Source: an uncultured Clostridia bacterium (GTDB lineage: Bacteria; Bacillota; Clostridia; Christensenellales; Borkfalkiaceae). Taken from it: a stretch of 23,893 nt of DNA. This document shows positions 14,688-22,397 of the stretch, piece after piece; within the stretch, counting starts at the first letter, position 1; every line of letters begins with the position of its first letter. A program made the translations under genes and the position numbers. The notes under the pieces were generated by a model, which worked only from the letters and a program-made list of their open reading frames with translations, was not told the DNA's origin and ran no database searches. The stretch is taken from assembly GCA_944372565.1 (NCBI GenBank), contig CALVZR010000030.1, positions 1-23,893 of the forward strand. Reading direction: 5' to 3'.

Positions 14688-14698
14688 TATCCTTCGTT

Positions 14699-15616
14699 TC
14701 AGAATTTGATATCCGCCTTTTCCGCATATTCGATGATGGCGGCGAGGCGGTCGAGGTCGTCCCTCGTGTAATAATCGATATAGATCCTGCCCTTGTTGTC
14801 GTTCCCGATGGCGTTTACCTTGGTGCCGAGCACCCGCTGCATGTTCGCGATGAGCTCTTTGAGTTCCAAAGAAAGTTCGGTTTTCTTTTTCTTCTTGGCT
14901 TCGGGCGGGGCGAAATAATCCTTCACCTGCTGTTCGGCTTCGCGCACGGAACAGCCGTCCTTCACGAAGCGGTTTGCCATTTTGATCTGATCTTCCGCGG
15001 GAACGGTTACGATGGCGCGCGCGTGCCCCGAAGAGAGCGCCCCCGTTTCCACCAGGCGGATGACCTCGGGCGAAAGCTGCAGCAGGCGGAGCGTGTTGGT
15101 GATGGCGGGGCGGGATTTGCCGATGCGGTCGGCAAGTTCGTCCTGCGTCATTCCGTAATCTTCCATGAGGGCGCGCATCGCCGTGGCGGCCTCGATGGGG
15201 TTGAGGTCCTCCCTCTGCAGGTTTTCGATAAGGGAAATTTCCTTGATCTGCCGCTCGGTGTAGTTCTTTACGATAACGGGCACGGTTTTGATGCCCGCGA
15301 GCTTGCTCGCGCGGTATCTGCGCTCGCCCGCGATGATCATATAGCCTTTCGGCTCCTTGTTCACGATGAGCGGCATGATCACGCCGTGGCGGCGGATGGA
15401 CTGCGCGAGTTCTTCCAAAGCGCCCTCATCGAACGCCTTTCTCGGCTGATCGGGGTTGGGGTAAACCGAATCGATATCGACTTCGGTTACGCCGCCCTTG
15501 CCCTTTTCTTCCTCTTTGGGCGCAGGTTCGTCGAAAAGCAGGCTTTTGCCGTAATCTTCTTCGGTTTCCGCAAACAAGGCGGAAAGGCCTTTGCCCAGTA
15601 CTCTGTTGTTCTTCAT
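14699..15616 (-). CDS. parB: ParB/Spo0J chromosome-partition protein
   Basis: The 305-aa protein opens with the MKNNRVLGKGLSALF segment that binds ParA/Soj. The ParB/Srx N-terminal domain holds the CTP-binding GERRYR box (97-102) and the ENLQREDLNPIE box (131-142). The helix-turn-helix (about 157-180; MTQDELADRIGKSRPAITNTL) binds parS. The C-terminal dimerisation domain follows a lysine run near residue 240. ParB loads on parS sites as a CTP-dependent clamp and recruits SMC. The ATG follows AGGAGGGG and overlaps the parA stop (ATGA). I see no parS-like 16-mer (TGTTNCACGTGAAACA) in the window. Chromosomal type is inferred from length and core-gene context. Confidence 0.96.
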   Translation of the reverse strand: MKNNRVLGKGLSALFAETEEDYGKSLLFDEPAPKEEEKGKGGVTEVDIDSVYPNPDQPRKAFDEGALEELAQSIRRHGVIMPLIVNKEPKGYMIIAGERRYRASKLAGIKTVPVIVKNYTERQIKEISLIENLQREDLNPIEAATAMRALMEDYGMTQDELADRIGKSRPAITNTLRLLQLSPEVIRLVETGALSSGHARAIVTVPAEDQIKMANRFVKDGCSVREAEQQVKDYFAPPEAKKKKKTELSLELKELIANMQRVLGTKVNAIGNDNKGRIYIDYYTRDDLDRLAAIIEYAEKADIKF

Positions 15617-16392
15617 GATCTAACCCCTCCTGAAGTTTGTTGCAGGTAGGCGTCGGTAAGCGCGTCGTACGCCCTGGCGCCCGCGCACTTCGGATCGTGC
15701 AGCAGAATGGGAACGCCGTGGCTGGGCGCTTCCGCAAGCCGCACGTTGCGCGGGATCACGGTGTCGAACACGCGTTTTCCGAAAAATTTCTTGATCTCCG
15801 CGGCGATCTGGCGGGAGATGACGGCGCGGTTGTCGCTCATCGTTAAAATCACGCCTTCCACTTTCAGCTTGTCGTTGAGATGTTTCACGACCAGGCGGAT
15901 GGTGTTCATCAGCTGGCTCAGCCCCTCCATCGCGTAATATTCGCTCTGGATGGGGATGATCACGGTGTCCGCCGCGGCGAGCGCGTTGATGGTGAGCAGC
16001 CCCAAAGACGGCGGGCAGTCTATCGTTATGTAATCGTAAAACTCCCGCACGTCGTCGAGCATCTTGCGGAGCACGCGTTCGCGGTCCTGCATGTAAACGA
16101 GCTCGACTTCCGCCCCCGCGAGGTCTATGTTTGAGGGCAAAATATCTAAATTGGAAATGGCGGTTTTGAGCGCGATGCCCGGCACGGGCGTTTCGTCGAT
16201 CAGGGTGTTGTAAACCGAATTTTTCACTTCCGATTTCGCAAACCCCAGCCCCGAAGTCGCATTGCCCTGCGGGTCGAGATCGACGAGCAGCACCTTCTTA
16301 CCCTTATGCGCCAGATAGGCAGACATATTCACGCACGTCGTCGTTTTGCCCACGCCGCCCTTCTGATTGGAAAACGCGATCACTTTACCCAT
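15613..16392 (-). CDS. parA: ParA/Soj ATPase
   Basis: The protein is 259 aa from the ATG at 16392, which has GGGGAG eight bases upstream; a GTG at 16401 would sit directly on that site. It has the deviant Walker A KGGVGKTT (11-18), the VLLVDLDPQGNATSGLG segment, and DYITIDCPPSLGLLTINAL as Walker B region. This is the plain Soj type, without the N-terminal HTH of plasmid type Ia ParA. The ATPase works with ParB to position chromosome origins and to control DnaA. It overlaps parB by 4 bp and begins 21 bp after ftsH, so the three form one transcription unit. Plasmid or mobile origin is unlikely but cannot be excluded. Confidence 0.96.
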   Translation of the reverse strand: MGKVIAFSNQKGGVGKTTTCVNMSAYLAHKGKKVLLVDLDPQGNATSGLGFAKSEVKNSVYNTLIDETPVPGIALKTAISNLDILPSNIDLAGAEVELVYMQDRERVLRKMLDDVREFYDYITIDCPPSLGLLTINALAAADTVIIPIQSEYYAMEGLSQLMNTIRLVVKHLNDKLKVEGVILTMSDNRAVISRQIAAEIKKFFGKRVFDTVIPRNVRLAEAPSHGVPILLHDPKCAGARAYDALTDAYLQQTSGGVRS

Positions 16393-16413
16393 TTCGTCCA
16401 CTCCCCGGGCGGT

Positions 16414-18579
16414 TTATTCGTCCTTCTTTTCCGTATCGCCGCCCTCTTCGGCGTTGCTTTCCGTTTCGGCTTGTTCTTTTTTTATTTCTTCCGCAGGCTC
16501 GTTTGCTTCGTCTTCGCCTTTGGGTTCTTCCACGATGATCTTCTTGCCGCGGGCAAAGGGGTTTTCCTGCAGCGTCTTTTCGTTTTCGTCCATAAACTTC
16601 TCGATCTCCTCGATGGACTTGCCTTCCATGAGCATATCCACTTCTTCGGAGAAGATGGTTTCGCGCTCCACGAGCAGCCGCGCCATTTTATCGAGAAGTT
16701 CTCTGTTTTCGGAAAGGAGCTTGCGCGCCTTTTCCAAGGACTGCATCACGATCTTGTTCACTTCCTCGTCGATGACGCCCGCCGTTTCTTCGCTGTAACT
16801 GACGTGCGACGCCATATCCCTGCCGATGAACACTTCCTGGTCGCTCCCGTAGGAGATCGGCCCCACGCGGTCGCTCATCCCCCATTCGGTAACCATGAGC
16901 CGCGCCCGTTTGGTAACCGCCTTGATGTCCCCCGAGGCGCCCGCGGAGATGTCCTTGATGACCAGCTCTTCCGCCACCCTGCCGCCGAGCGTCATCACGA
17001 TATCGTCCATGAGCTTGGCTTTGGTGAGGTGGTTGTCGTCGGTATCGGGAAGAGTCATCGTATAGCCCGCCGCCTGTCCGCGCGGGATGATGGAAACTTC
17101 GTGCACGGGGTCGCAGTGCGGCAGCAGACGCGCTAAAATAGCGTGCCCCGATTCGTGGTAGGCGGTGATGCGCTTATCCGTTTCGGTGATGAGCCTGCTC
17201 TTCTTCTGCGGCCCGAGCAATACTTTGTTGATGCCTTCGTACAGGTCTTTGTTGTTGATGACCTTCCTGTTCGCGCGCGCCGCTAAAATAGCGGCTTCGT
17301 TCAGGAGGTTTTCGAGATCCGCGCCCGAAAAACCGCTCGTCATGCGCGCCACGGTCTTGAAGTTGACGTCCGGCGCCATGGGCTTGTTGCGCGCGTGCAC
17401 TTTTAAAATGGCTTCCCTGCCCTTCACGTCGGGCACGTTCACGTAGATCTGCCTGTCGAACCTGCCGGGGCGGAGCAGGGCGGGATCGAGAATGTCGGCG
17501 CGGTTGGTGACCGCCATCACGATGATGCCCTCGTTGGTTTCAAAGCCGTCCATCTGCACGAGCAGCTGGTTGAGCGTCTGTTCGCGCTCGTCGTGCCCGC
17601 CGCCGAGGCCCGTGCCTCTCTGGCGGCCGACGGCGTCGATCTCGTCGATGAATACGATACACGGCTGGCTCTTCTTGGCGGCGTCGAACAGATCGCGCAC
17701 GCGGGAAGCGCCCACGCCGACGAACATTTCCACGAAGTCCGAACCGCTGATGGAGAAGAACGGCACGCCCGCCTCCCCCGCGACCGCCTTCGCGAACAGC
17801 GTTTTACCCGTTCCCGGAGGCCCCACGAGCAGAACGCCCTGGGGGATGCGCGCGCCGAGTTCGGAGAATTTTCTCGGATTTTTCAAAAACTCCACGACTT
17901 CCGCGAGTTCTTCCTTTTCCTCTTCCGCGCCCGCCACGTCGGTGAAGCGCACTTTTAAGTTATGCGTCTGCCGCGCGTTGGTTTTGGCGAAGTTCATCGC
18001 GCTCTTCGTGCCGCCCCCCATCGAACGCATGATGAAGATGAACGCCACCACCATGAGCACCACCATGATGACGTAGGGGATGATGGACGACCAGATGGAA
18101 CCCGCGTTGGGGTCGGTGGCGTCGTACACGATCTGCGCGTCTGCCTCGGCGTTTGCGTTGATGGCGGAAAGCGCCATGCGGTAATCGTCCACCATGGAAG
18201 AGGTGGTCACGTGCGTGTAATAGGTGCGGGAAACGGGAGAAGACGTCGTTCCGTTGCTGTTCTGCACCTGATAGCGCACCAGAATATAGATGCTGTAATT
18301 ATCGAACTGCACCTGCACGATCTTGGGATTGACGATCACGCGGTTGGAAAGGTTTCCGTCCGCGTCGATGATCGCCTGCGCGTTCTCCTGCCCCGAAACG
18401 GACATTTTAACTTCCTCGGTGTTCTCGTCCGTCGTGTAGGAAAGGCCGATGGCCTCCTCGAACACGTCGTTCGTGATGTAGCTCCTGCCCTGGCAGGAAC
18501 TCGTAAAGGAAAATACGGCGATCAGCGCGATGATGACCACCAGAACGCCGATCAGAATGCCTGTGTTTGATTTTTTCAA
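16414..18579 (-). CDS. ftsH: ATP-dependent zinc metalloprotease FtsH
   Basis: The 721-aa membrane AAA+ protease degrades membrane and short-lived proteins. TM1 is at 7-25, an external domain of about 140 residues runs from 26 to 165, and TM2 is at 166-185. The AAA domain has Walker A GPPGTGKT (253-260), Walker B VFIDEIDA (309-316) and the second region of homology with RPGRFDR (370-376). The zinc protease domain has HESGH (475-479) and D551 in GASGD as probable third ligand. An acidic, low-complexity tail starts near 680. The start is a TTG with GGGGAGGG directly upstream; the next in-frame ATG lies past TM1. The external domain is longer than the roughly 70-80 residues of E. coli FtsH. Transcription probably starts near 18812. 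Confidence 0.97.
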   Translation of the reverse strand: MKKSNTGILIGVLVVIIALIAVFSFTSSCQGRSYITNDVFEEAIGLSYTTDENTEEVKMSVSGQENAQAIIDADGNLSNRVIVNPKIVQVQFDNYSIYILVRYQVQNSNGTTSSPVSRTYYTHVTTSSMVDDYRMALSAINANAEADAQIVYDATDPNAGSIWSSIIPYVIMVVLMVVAFIFIMRSMGGGTKSAMNFAKTNARQTHNLKVRFTDVAGAEEEKEELAEVVEFLKNPRKFSELGARIPQGVLLVGPPGTGKTLFAKAVAGEAGVPFFSISGSDFVEMFVGVGASRVRDLFDAAKKSQPCIVFIDEIDAVGRQRGTGLGGGHDEREQTLNQLLVQMDGFETNEGIIVMAVTNRADILDPALLRPGRFDRQIYVNVPDVKGREAILKVHARNKPMAPDVNFKTVARMTSGFSGADLENLLNEAAILAARANRKVINNKDLYEGINKVLLGPQKKSRLITETDKRITAYHESGHAILARLLPHCDPVHEVSIIPRGQAAGYTMTLPDTDDNHLTKAKLMDDIVMTLGGRVAEELVIKDISAGASGDIKAVTKRARLMVTEWGMSDRVGPISYGSDQEVFIGRDMASHVSYSEETAGVIDEEVNKIVMQSLEKARKLLSENRELLDKMARLLVERETIFSEEVDMLMEGKSIEEIEKFMDENEKTLQENPFARGKKIIVEEPKGEDEANEPAEEIKKEQAETESNAEEGGDTEKKDE

Positions 18580-18818
18580 AAAGCCCTCCCCGGAAGTACG
18601 GCGCGCCGCGCTTCCGCTTTGTATGTCTTGCAGGCAGCGTTTACCTACATTATTTTGTCATTATAAATCGTTATGATTGAAATAAACTTGAAACGCCCCC
18701 GCGCGCGCCCGCTGCTCGCATTTTCGGGCAAAAAAACGCGTTTCATTGTAGTAGTTTACGCGGAATTCCGCGCGTTCATACGCGCCCGCGCAAAAACAAT
18801 GGATTTCTATACGGTTGT

Positions 18819-18847
18819 ATTATAACACGCTTTTTGACAAATGACAA
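18819..18847 (-). promoter_or_regulatory. Strong sigma-A promoter upstream of ftsH
   Basis: Minus strand: TTGTCA (18842-18847), a 17-bp spacer and TATAAT (18819-18824) preceded by TGT, an extended -10. A second TTGTCA overlaps the spacer (18835-18840) but is too close to serve as -35. Predicted start is near 18812, giving a 233-nt leader. Confidence 0.78.
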
Positions 18848-18922
18848 TGATTTTTCGGTAAATTTATATTGAAAAGCCGCCGCCCGCCCGCAAAAATTGC
18901 GCATTTGCCCGCGCCGCGCGCG

Positions 18923-18964
18923 AAAAAAACGCCCCCTTTGTCCCGTACGGGGACAAAGGGGGCG
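18923..18964 (-). terminator. Strong terminator of the carbohydrate operon
   Basis: A perfect 15-bp stem (18930-18944 with 18950-18964; arm CGCCCCCTTTGTCCC) has a 5-nt loop and is followed on the minus strand by seven T residues. It lies 27 nt past the stop at 18991 and ends the minus-strand operon. Confidence 0.93.
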
Positions 18965-18990
18965 GAAAGATTTTCCGTTTTTTCGGGCGG

Positions 18991-20316
18991 CTATTCAAAA
19001 AGCAGCCACACCGCTTCGCCGGGTTTCAGATCGAAGCAAAGCGAGCCGTTTTCGGCGGAAAGGAGGAGTTCCTCCCCGTCGATAAGCGCGCGGTAAACCT
19101 CCTTTTTTTCTCTGAGCCGCACGCTAAAGCGGTTCACGTATTTTTCAAAGGGATCGCGCACGTTGAGGAACATAAAGGCTTTTTTGTTTTTTCCGCCCAG
19201 CCGCGTGACGAGCACGGGCGCGTCCGCCGTGAAACTTTCCACGATGCCGGTATCCTCGCTGAGCATCTCCTGCGTGGCGGGGTTGTCGTGTTCTGCGGGC
19301 AGAAGCCGGGAACACTCGTATTCCAGATCCGCGATATGGCGGAACGTGCGCTGGATGAGCGCGTTGTTCCGCTGCGCCTCCGCGTAGATGGTGCGCGTGC
19401 CGTCGTCGTCGATGATGGCGGAGGTGTTGTTAAACCCCGTGCGCGTGGTGAACCGCCAGTAAGTGAAATAATAAATCTTCTTGCAGCCGAATCCCATCGC
19501 GAGATTGGCCTGCCAGTTGAGATCGCTTTCGTCCACGCGGCGGATCTCGTCGAATTCGCCTGAAGAAAAGGACTGGATTGTCATGTGGAAGGGCACGCCG
19601 TTTTCCCTGCAGCCGAGCGCGACTTCCTGCATGTTGCGGATGAATTTCGCGCAGACGACGTTTTTGCCTTCCCACATGCCGAAGGGGTAGGCGTCGTAGC
19701 CGAAATAGCCGATGCCCGTGCCCGCCATTTTATCGATGTAGTTGCGGTATGCCTTCCACACCGAATCGTAGCCGTATCCGAACGCGCCCGGCGCTAAACC
19801 GAGGTCCTGGATGCAGGGCAGAAAACAGGTGTGCACGAAGGCGTCCGGCGCGGCGTTTTTCACCGCGTCGATGACTTCTTTGAGCACCTGCGCTTTGCCC
19901 ACCTGCGGTTCGTCCGTCACGCTGACGCCGTAAAAGGCGGGGTGGTGCCGATAGACGGAAAGGCAGTCTTTTACGAAAGAAAACAGCTTTTCGCGGCTGC
20001 CGCCGAACATCTCTTCGACGACGGAATTTTTCCCCTGCACGGTGAGCGCCATGATGCGCTCGTCGAACACGATGGCCTGCAGGCCGCAGGCGGCGGCGTT
20101 ATCGAGCATTCTTTTTAAATCGCTCGTTTCAAAGGGTTCGCCGAGGTATTTGTCTTCCCCCGAAAACAAGATCTGGGAAAAGCCGCATTCCTTATATTCG
20201 GCGTAGCGTTCTTTTGTGCGGAAGTCCTGCCCGATATAACTTTTCACATGGTCGATTTCCAGCGTGCCGTTGGGCGGCGCGGTAAAACCCACGATCGGCA
20301 TTTTATTTTGCGACAT
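18991..20316 (-). CDS. TIM-barrel glycosidase-like protein
   Basis: The 441-aa cytoplasmic protein has no signal peptide and no clear membrane helix. The pattern of alternating strands and helices (FSQILFSGED, GLQAIVFDE, FYGVSVTDEP, TGIGYFGYDAYPFG, VPFHMTIQSF, KKIYYFTYWRF) is that of a glycoside-hydrolase TIM barrel. The DEP at 135-137 sits where clan A enzymes and related proteins carry an acid residue. A small beta domain (about 365-441; RLGGKNKKAFMFLNVRDPFE) resembles the C-terminal sandwich of such enzymes. No specific GH family is claimed. The ATG has AAGGAG nine to ten bases upstream and overlaps the GH78-like gene by 14 bp, so the two are translationally coupled and probably act on the same oligosaccharide. 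Confidence 0.6.
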   Translation of the reverse strand: MSQNKMPIVGFTAPPNGTLEIDHVKSYIGQDFRTKERYAEYKECGFSQILFSGEDKYLGEPFETSDLKRMLDNAAACGLQAIVFDERIMALTVQGKNSVVEEMFGGSREKLFSFVKDCLSVYRHHPAFYGVSVTDEPQVGKAQVLKEVIDAVKNAAPDAFVHTCFLPCIQDLGLAPGAFGYGYDSVWKAYRNYIDKMAGTGIGYFGYDAYPFGMWEGKNVVCAKFIRNMQEVALGCRENGVPFHMTIQSFSSGEFDEIRRVDESDLNWQANLAMGFGCKKIYYFTYWRFTTRTGFNNTSAIIDDDGTRTIYAEAQRNNALIQRTFRHIADLEYECSRLLPAEHDNPATQEMLSEDTGIVESFTADAPVLVTRLGGKNKKAFMFLNVRDPFEKYVNRFSVRLREKKEVYRALIDGEELLLSAENGSLCFDLKPGEAVWLLFE

Positions 20317-22258
20317 ACAAAGGTTCTCCTTTTTTCACAAGATATTCTTTTTCCCCGAGCACGAGCCTGCCGCCGAGCTCGGAAGAACTTACGCGCACGC
20401 CGTCTTTGGAAATTTTAATTTCCAGCGTGCCGCGTTTGAGGGGCAGTACGATCGAACAATCGCTTTTAAGCAGGGAGAGGTTCGGTTTTACGGTGAACGA
20501 CTGCCCGAAATTTTCGCTCGTAACGCCGAAATAATAGCGCGGGATGAGATAGATCGGCCCCGACCCCCAGATGTGGCAGTGGCTCCTGCCGAACGGCCTG
20601 CCGTACATGGGCGCGGAATCTTCCACGCTCTCGCCCGGGGTGTAGGTTTCCCAGAAAGTGGAAACGCCGAGTCTGACCATGCCGCCCCAGTAGGCGCGCA
20701 ATTCCGCGTCCGCCCGTTCGGCGGCGCCGCACTCGAACAGACCGGCGAAACTGTACATCTGCATGTACGGCGTGATGGAAGGCTCCGCCTCTCCCGATAA
20801 GATCGCCCGTTTGATGCGCTCGGCCTTTTTCCCCTCCGCAAAGCCGTACAGCACGGCGAAGGCGTTTGCGTGCACGGTGGCTTTTTTCGGCACGGCGCCG
20901 TTCACGCGGGAATATAGATAGAGCCCCCTTTTTTCGTCCCAAAAGACTTCGTTTATCTTTTTTTTCAGTTTTTCCGCACGCAAGTCGATGTGCGAAGCGT
21001 CTTTTTTGAGCAGCGCGTAGAGGCCGGAAACGGCTTTGAGGACGATGTACAGCAGGATCTGTTCGAAACTCTGCTCTCCGTCCGTATCCGAAAGCCCCCA
21101 GTCCACAAACACCCAGTCGTGCTCCTGTTTATACAAAAATCCGTCCTCGTTCGTGCGGGAGAGCACGAAGGCGAGGTGTTCGCTCAAAATCGGCTCGATA
21201 TAGCGCACGAATGCCTCGTCCCCCGTTTTGAGGTAATATTCCCACACCGAAAGGATGGTGTACAGGGTGTAATCCATGATGTGGTTGATATAGGTGCAAA
21301 CGGGGGATTTGCCGAACAGCGCGATGATGCAGCGCTTCATCATGTCGGTATCGAAACAAAAATAGTCCTCGATTTTATACGCCTGATAGGCGTCGCCCCC
21401 CCACAGCCAGCGGTCGCGCTTGATGCCGTCGAGATAAAATTCCTTTTTGCACAGCGTGAAGGTGTTGAGCGCCACGGAAAAGATCTCTTCCAGCTCCTTA
21501 TCCTCGCTTTCAAAGCGCACAACGGCGGGGTCGGGAAGGTATTCTTCTTCGGCCGTAAGTTCGGCGGGCGCGCCCAGAACGCGCAGATAGCGGAATGCCT
21601 TGCTCGTTTCGCTCGTATGTTCCCCGCCCTCGCCGAGGTCGAAAAACTCCACCTGCTCGCAATGTTCTTCGTCGAAGATCTCCCCGAGCGTTTCCCCGAA
21701 ATAGAGGCGGTATTTCCCCTTTCCCTTCACGGTGAGAAAAACGAACGCCATGCGGCCGAGATCGAAGTATGTTTCGCCGTTTTTTACGGCGGGAGAGAAC
21801 TCCCCCGCCGCCCTGCGCGGCAGGGCGTATTCGTTGGGCGGCACGTCGCACGGGCACACGAAACACGGCTTTAACTGGAACTGATTGTACGCCGCCGAAA
21901 AGGTTTCGTCCGTAACGAGCCCGTCGCCGTCGATGCGAAGGCAGGGCAGCCCCGTTTTGTTGTACACCCAGATCTCCATTTTATAATCGCCCGCGGGCAG
22001 AGAGATCGTTCCGTCGAATTCGTAGGAATACCTGTCGATGCCGTAAAAATATACGCTGATCCTGCCCTCGTAAAAAAAGTACAGGGTGGCGGGCTTTTCC
22101 AGATGAAATTCTTTATAAAATTTTACGTTGTGCCACGGGCTGTCCATGCGCCAGAAAGGCCCGATGGGGAAATCCCTTTGGTATCTCCTCGTCATCACCT
22201 TTTCGGCGAGCATGATCTCGAAATCGCCCGGATAGCAGATCCACTTTCCCGTTTTCAA
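20303..22258 (-). CDS. GH78-like hydrolase (alpha-L-rhamnosidase-related)
   Basis: The protein is 651 aa. An N-terminal beta-sandwich part (about 1-245) precedes an (alpha/alpha)6 barrel (about 250-580) and a short C-terminal beta domain. The GH78 signature DGIKRDRWLWGGDAY is at 277-291. D277 and D289 match conserved acids, but the usual general-acid Glu is Asp282 here, as I recall for a divergent subfamily. TFWET (534-538) carries the likely base Glu537, and HCHIWGSGPIYLIPRYYFG is the typical barrel end. No signal peptide, so it would cleave imported oligosaccharides. The start is a TTG with GGGAGA upstream; an overlapping ATG in another frame stops after five codons. Rhamnoside specificity is not proven. 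Confidence 0.82.
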   Translation of the reverse strand: MKTGKWICYPGDFEIMLAEKVMTRRYQRDFPIGPFWRMDSPWHNVKFYKEFHLEKPATLYFFYEGRISVYFYGIDRYSYEFDGTISLPAGDYKMEIWVYNKTGLPCLRIDGDGLVTDETFSAAYNQFQLKPCFVCPCDVPPNEYALPRRAAGEFSPAVKNGETYFDLGRMAFVFLTVKGKGKYRLYFGETLGEIFDEEHCEQVEFFDLGEGGEHTSETSKAFRYLRVLGAPAELTAEEEYLPDPAVVRFESEDKELEEIFSVALNTFTLCKKEFYLDGIKRDRWLWGGDAYQAYKIEDYFCFDTDMMKRCIIALFGKSPVCTYINHIMDYTLYTILSVWEYYLKTGDEAFVRYIEPILSEHLAFVLSRTNEDGFLYKQEHDWVFVDWGLSDTDGEQSFEQILLYIVLKAVSGLYALLKKDASHIDLRAEKLKKKINEVFWDEKRGLYLYSRVNGAVPKKATVHANAFAVLYGFAEGKKAERIKRAILSGEAEPSITPYMQMYSFAGLFECGAAERADAELRAYWGGMVRLGVSTFWETYTPGESVEDSAPMYGRPFGRSHCHIWGSGPIYLIPRYYFGVTSENFGQSFTVKPNLSLLKSDCSIVLPLKRGTLEIKISKDGVRVSSSELGGRLVLGEKEYLVKKGEPLYVAK

Positions 22259-22311
22259 TTTGCGTCTCCCATATGCCGTTTTCGGGTAAAAGTTTTTGTT
22301 TCCGTTCCGCA

Positions 22312-22343
22312 GGCAGGGTGCGCCCGCGCGGGCGCGCCCTGCC
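22312..22343. other. Intercistronic GC-rich hairpin 1
   Basis: A 16-bp self-complementary stretch (22312-22327 with 22328-22343) has one G-T pair. On neither strand does a T-run follow, so it is not a classical terminator. It may attenuate or stabilise mRNA between the two carbohydrate genes. Confidence 0.55.
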
Positions 22344-22352
22344 CCGAACTCC

Positions 22353-22379
22353 CGCGCGGCGCTTTTTACGCGCCGCGCG
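22353..22379. terminator. Intercistronic hairpin 2, possible terminator
   Basis: A 10-bp stem CGCGCGGCGC/GCGCCGCGCG (22353-22362 with 22370-22379) has a 7-nt TTTTTAC loop. CTTTTAT follows on the plus strand, but the genes here run on the minus strand, where no T-run follows. Partial termination is therefore uncertain. Confidence 0.45.
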
Positions 22380-22397
22380 CTTTTATGCCTGTCTGTT

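Larger units (their letters stand above)
14352..14698. other. Intergenic region parB / zinc-ribbon copy 2
   Basis: This 347-bp stretch has no convincing gene. It holds the leader of zinc-ribbon copy 2, with an 8-bp hairpin (14399-14406 with 14416-14423), then its sigma-A promoter (14479-14507). A GC-rich stretch with small potential hairpins (for example 14542-14548 with 14560-14566) follows, and the terminator at 14652-14687. Open frames crossing it are low-complexity Arg/Ala-rich and look spurious. Confidence 0.6.
18580..18990. other. Upstream region of ftsH
   Basis: This is 411 bp without a credible gene. It contains the ftsH promoter (18819-18847), a leader of about 233 nt, a 14-bp palindrome CGCGGAATTCCGCG (18759-18772) and a second TATAAT at 18660-18665 (minus) without a good -35. 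The terminator of the upstream operon lies at 18923-18964. No known riboswitch was recognised. Confidence 0.6.

Noticed and set aside
14485..14771. Short frames on both strands in the parB / zinc-ribbon gap
   Set aside because: Arg/Ala-rich, overlap the promoter and terminator, and lack ribosome binding sites.
18580..18812. Known riboswitch or T-box in the ftsH leader
   Set aside because: No recognisable conserved core such as the T-box TGG-containing motif or a known aptamer was seen, and no terminator stands before the start codon.
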